A stretch of 8,175 bases of DNA from Bacteroidaceae bacterium (lineage in GTDB: Bacteria; Bacteroidota; Bacteroidia; Bacteroidales; Bacteroidaceae): the NCBI GenBank assembly GCA_023227685.1, contig JALNVG010000107.1:1-8175 (forward strand). The letters run 5' to 3'. This document shows positions 7,428 to 8,175 of the stretch, piece after piece. How positions within the stretch are numbered: the first letter of the stretch is position 1; each line of letters begins with the position of its first letter. The notes under the pieces were generated by a model, which ran no database searches, was not told the DNA's origin, and saw nothing but the letters and a program-made list of their open reading frames with translations. The translations under genes and the position numbers were made by a program.

Positions 7428-7472
7428 CTTTAATTTATTTTATGATACATATTTAAGCGCAACACCCACTTC
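7415..7472 (-). promoter_or_regulatory. Antiterminator pairing competing with the leader terminator
   Basis: The leader RNA segment GAAGUGGG (7472-7465, within leader codons 23-25) can pair over eight bases with CUCACUUC (7422-7415), seven Watson-Crick pairs and one G-U. The second segment is the loop-proximal half of the terminator's 5' arm plus half its loop, so the two structures cannot coexist. A ribosome stalled on the Leu codons (7494-7486) would leave 7472-7465 free and favour antitermination. A ribosome at the leader stop codon would cover it and let the terminator form. Confidence 0.75.
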
Positions 7473-7539
7473 CACTAAAACGTTGTAGTAGTAGAATAAT
7501 AATGCCGCACAATAGAATGTATATAAAAAATAAGTTCAT
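7453..7539 (-). CDS. Ile/Leu-rich leader peptide of the leu-cimA operon
   Basis: This ORF of 28 codons begins at the ATG at 7539 and ends in TAA at 7453. It lies between the promoter and the leader terminator. The peptide contains the core CGIIILLLQRFSGSG followed by CCA. Residues 13-15 are three ATT Ile codons, and residues 16-18 are three CTA Leu codons. In all, the ORF has six Leu codons (four CTA) and five Ile codons but no Val codon. None of the eight Leu codons among the first 120 codons of leuA is CTA, so the CTA run looks chosen for slow decoding. The peptide probably has no function of its own: ribosome stalling on it under Leu or Ile shortage would switch the downstream RNA fold. 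The frame is open back to 7644, but an in-frame ATG upstream would precede the promoter, so 7539 is preferred. The ATG follows an A-rich stretch, AAAAAAGAAAAA. I could not check whether the sequence is catalogued as a known leader peptide. Confidence 0.85.
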   Translation of the reverse strand: MNLFFIYILLCGIIILLLQRFSGSGCCA

Positions 7540-7558
7540 TTTTTCTTTTTTGACATTG

Positions 7559-7589
7559 CAAAGATATAGAAAAAAAACTTCCTGCAAAA
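7559..7589 (-). promoter_or_regulatory. Bacteroides-type promoter of the leu operon
   Basis: On the minus strand TATCTTTG (7566-7559) matches the Bacteroidetes primary-sigma -7 consensus TAnnTTTG. TTTTG (7589-7585) matches the -33 element, with 18 nt between them, close to the usual 19-21. Transcription would start near 7553, about 14 nt before the leader peptide ATG. The short 5' end is typical of an attenuator leader, where translation must start at once. Confidence 0.8.
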
Positions 7590-7600
7590 TAAAATGAAAC

Positions 7601-7617
7601 TTTTTTATCATAAAAAA
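7601..7617. repeat. A/T palindrome upstream of the leu promoter
   Basis: TTTTTTAT (7601-7608) and ATAAAAAA (7610-7617) form a perfect 8-bp inverted repeat around a single C, 12 nt upstream of the -33 element. It could be an UP-element-like A/T tract, a regulator site or weak 3'-end structure for marC. The rest of the 7590-7695 gap is A/T-rich, and I see no other gene or G/C-rich terminator in it. Confidence 0.35.
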
Positions 7618-7695
7618 TATCATTTCATAAGGATATGACAACATATTACCGTAAATATATTACTAAACAAGTCCGAATTCAACAAATAACGAAAA

Positions 7696-8175
7696 TCACT
7701 TAGGTACTGTGTCAACTAACATCGTAATATTAGTCATAAACAATTTGATGGCAATAGCCAATAAGATAATTCCGAAAAATTTACGAATAATATAAATACC
7801 TCCTTTACCTAGAACCCGTTGTATATAGGTTGTCATCTTGAGAACAAAATAAATACATCCCATATTCAGCATCAAAGCAATAATTATATTAACACTAGAA
7901 TATGCTGCGCGTAAAGAAAGTAAAGTGGTAAAGGAACCTGGCCCAGCCAACAAGGGAAAGACTAACGGCACAAGGGTAGCTTCTTTTATCGGACCCTGGT
8001 TCTTGAATATTTCAATATCAAGAATCATTTCCAGAGCCATTAGGAATAAGATTATAGAACCACCGACGGCAAAAGATTCGATATCCACACGGAACAAACT
8101 CAATACCAAATTACCACCGTAAAAAAAACCTATCAATAAGAGAAAGGTAATTAAAGTAGCTTTGGAGGCATTTAC
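7696..8175 (-). CDS. MarC-family integral membrane protein, C-terminal part
   Basis: The frame is open from the right edge to a TGA at 7698-7696, giving 159 visible residues; the N-terminus lies beyond the window. The sequence has about five hydrophobic segments. It includes a diagnostic MarC-like stretch, FPLLAGPGSFTTLLSLRAAY, in which the PLLAGPG core is the family's conserved re-entrant-like motif. Full MarC proteins have about 195-220 residues with six transmembrane helices, so one helix is probably missing. The family's function is unsettled: the historical link of MarC to multiple antibiotic resistance was not upheld, and some relatives are called NAAT transporters. The gene is on the same strand as the leu operon and ends about 107 nt before its promoter, with no strong terminator between. 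Some read-through into the leader is therefore possible. A TTG at 8136 is an internal codon, not the start. Confidence 0.88.
   Translation of the reverse strand, partial: VNASKATLITFLLLIGFFYGGNLVLSLFRVDIESFAVGGSIILFLMALEMILDIEIFKNQGPIKEATLVPLVFPLLAGPGSFTTLLSLRAAYSSVNIIIALMLNMGCIYFVLKMTTYIQRVLGKGGIYIIRKFFGIILLAIAIKLFMTNITMLVDTVPK

Noticed and set aside
7369..7539. T-box riboswitch in front of leuA
   Set aside because: The leader is too short for the stem I and antiterminator arrangement, and a translated ORF with control codons explains the region fully.
7540..7644. Upstream extension of the leader ORF to 63 codons
   Set aside because: The extension would run across the predicted promoter and start site, and its composition is just translated A/T-rich DNA. 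The ATG at 7539 gives a compact leader positioned right after the expected transcription start.
7641..7662. Near-palindrome around TTACCGTAA as an operator
   Set aside because: The symmetric core is only nine bases with mismatched flanks, and such patches are expected by chance in this A/T-rich gap.
1..8175. Mobile element, CRISPR array, tRNA or rRNA
   Set aside because: No transposase, integrase, direct repeat array, terminal repeats or structured RNA gene could be recognised. The window reads as stable core chromosome.

Overview
The window is low-GC, A/T-rich DNA that reads as a chromosomal segment of a Bacteroidales (phylum Bacteroidota) bacterium. Three things point there. The one clear promoter has the Bacteroides-type -7 box TAnnTTTG. 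Starts are preceded by A-rich sequence with no strong Shine-Dalgarno. The proteins have a Bacteroidales flavour, including a Leptospira/Bacteroidetes-type citramalate synthase and a PAP2 phosphatase with PSCH in place of PSGH. I cannot resolve the genus.

Layout. (1) 1-1028, plus strand: the 3' end of an LTA-synthase-type sulfatase-superfamily membrane enzyme, then a PAP2-family membrane phosphatase 33 nt downstream. They look like an envelope-lipid pair, and the second is a candidate LpxF-type lipid A phosphatase. (2) 1037-1082: a 17-bp imperfect hairpin between two convergent transcription units. (3) 1114-7589, minus strand, read right to left: promoter, short leader ORF, intrinsic terminator, then leuA-leuC-leuD-cimA-leuB. 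(4) 7696-8175, minus strand: the C-terminal part of a MarC-family membrane protein, upstream of the leu promoter.

How the genes work together. LeuA condenses acetyl-CoA with 2-oxoisovalerate, LeuCD isomerises the product and LeuB oxidises it, giving the leucine precursor. The gene between leuD and leuB would usually be labelled a second 2-isopropylmalate synthase. Its sequence matches the Leptospira interrogans (R)-citramalate synthase, including the residues that form the pyruvate pocket. Citramalate can pass through the same LeuCD and LeuB to 2-oxobutyrate, the isoleucine precursor, without threonine. One operon therefore appears to feed both leucine and isoleucine.

The most notable find is the control region. 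A 28-codon ORF (7453-7539) carries three consecutive Ile codons followed by three consecutive Leu codons, all three CTA, and no Val codon. A terminator hairpin with a 7-U tail follows, 26 nt before leuA. Codons 23-25 of the leader can pair over 8 bp with the 5' half of that terminator, forming a mutually exclusive antiterminator. This is a classical ribosome-mediated attenuator, and its sensed amino acids, Ile and Leu but not Val, match the operon's two products. No RNA genes, CRISPR arrays, insertion sequences or attachment sites were seen.
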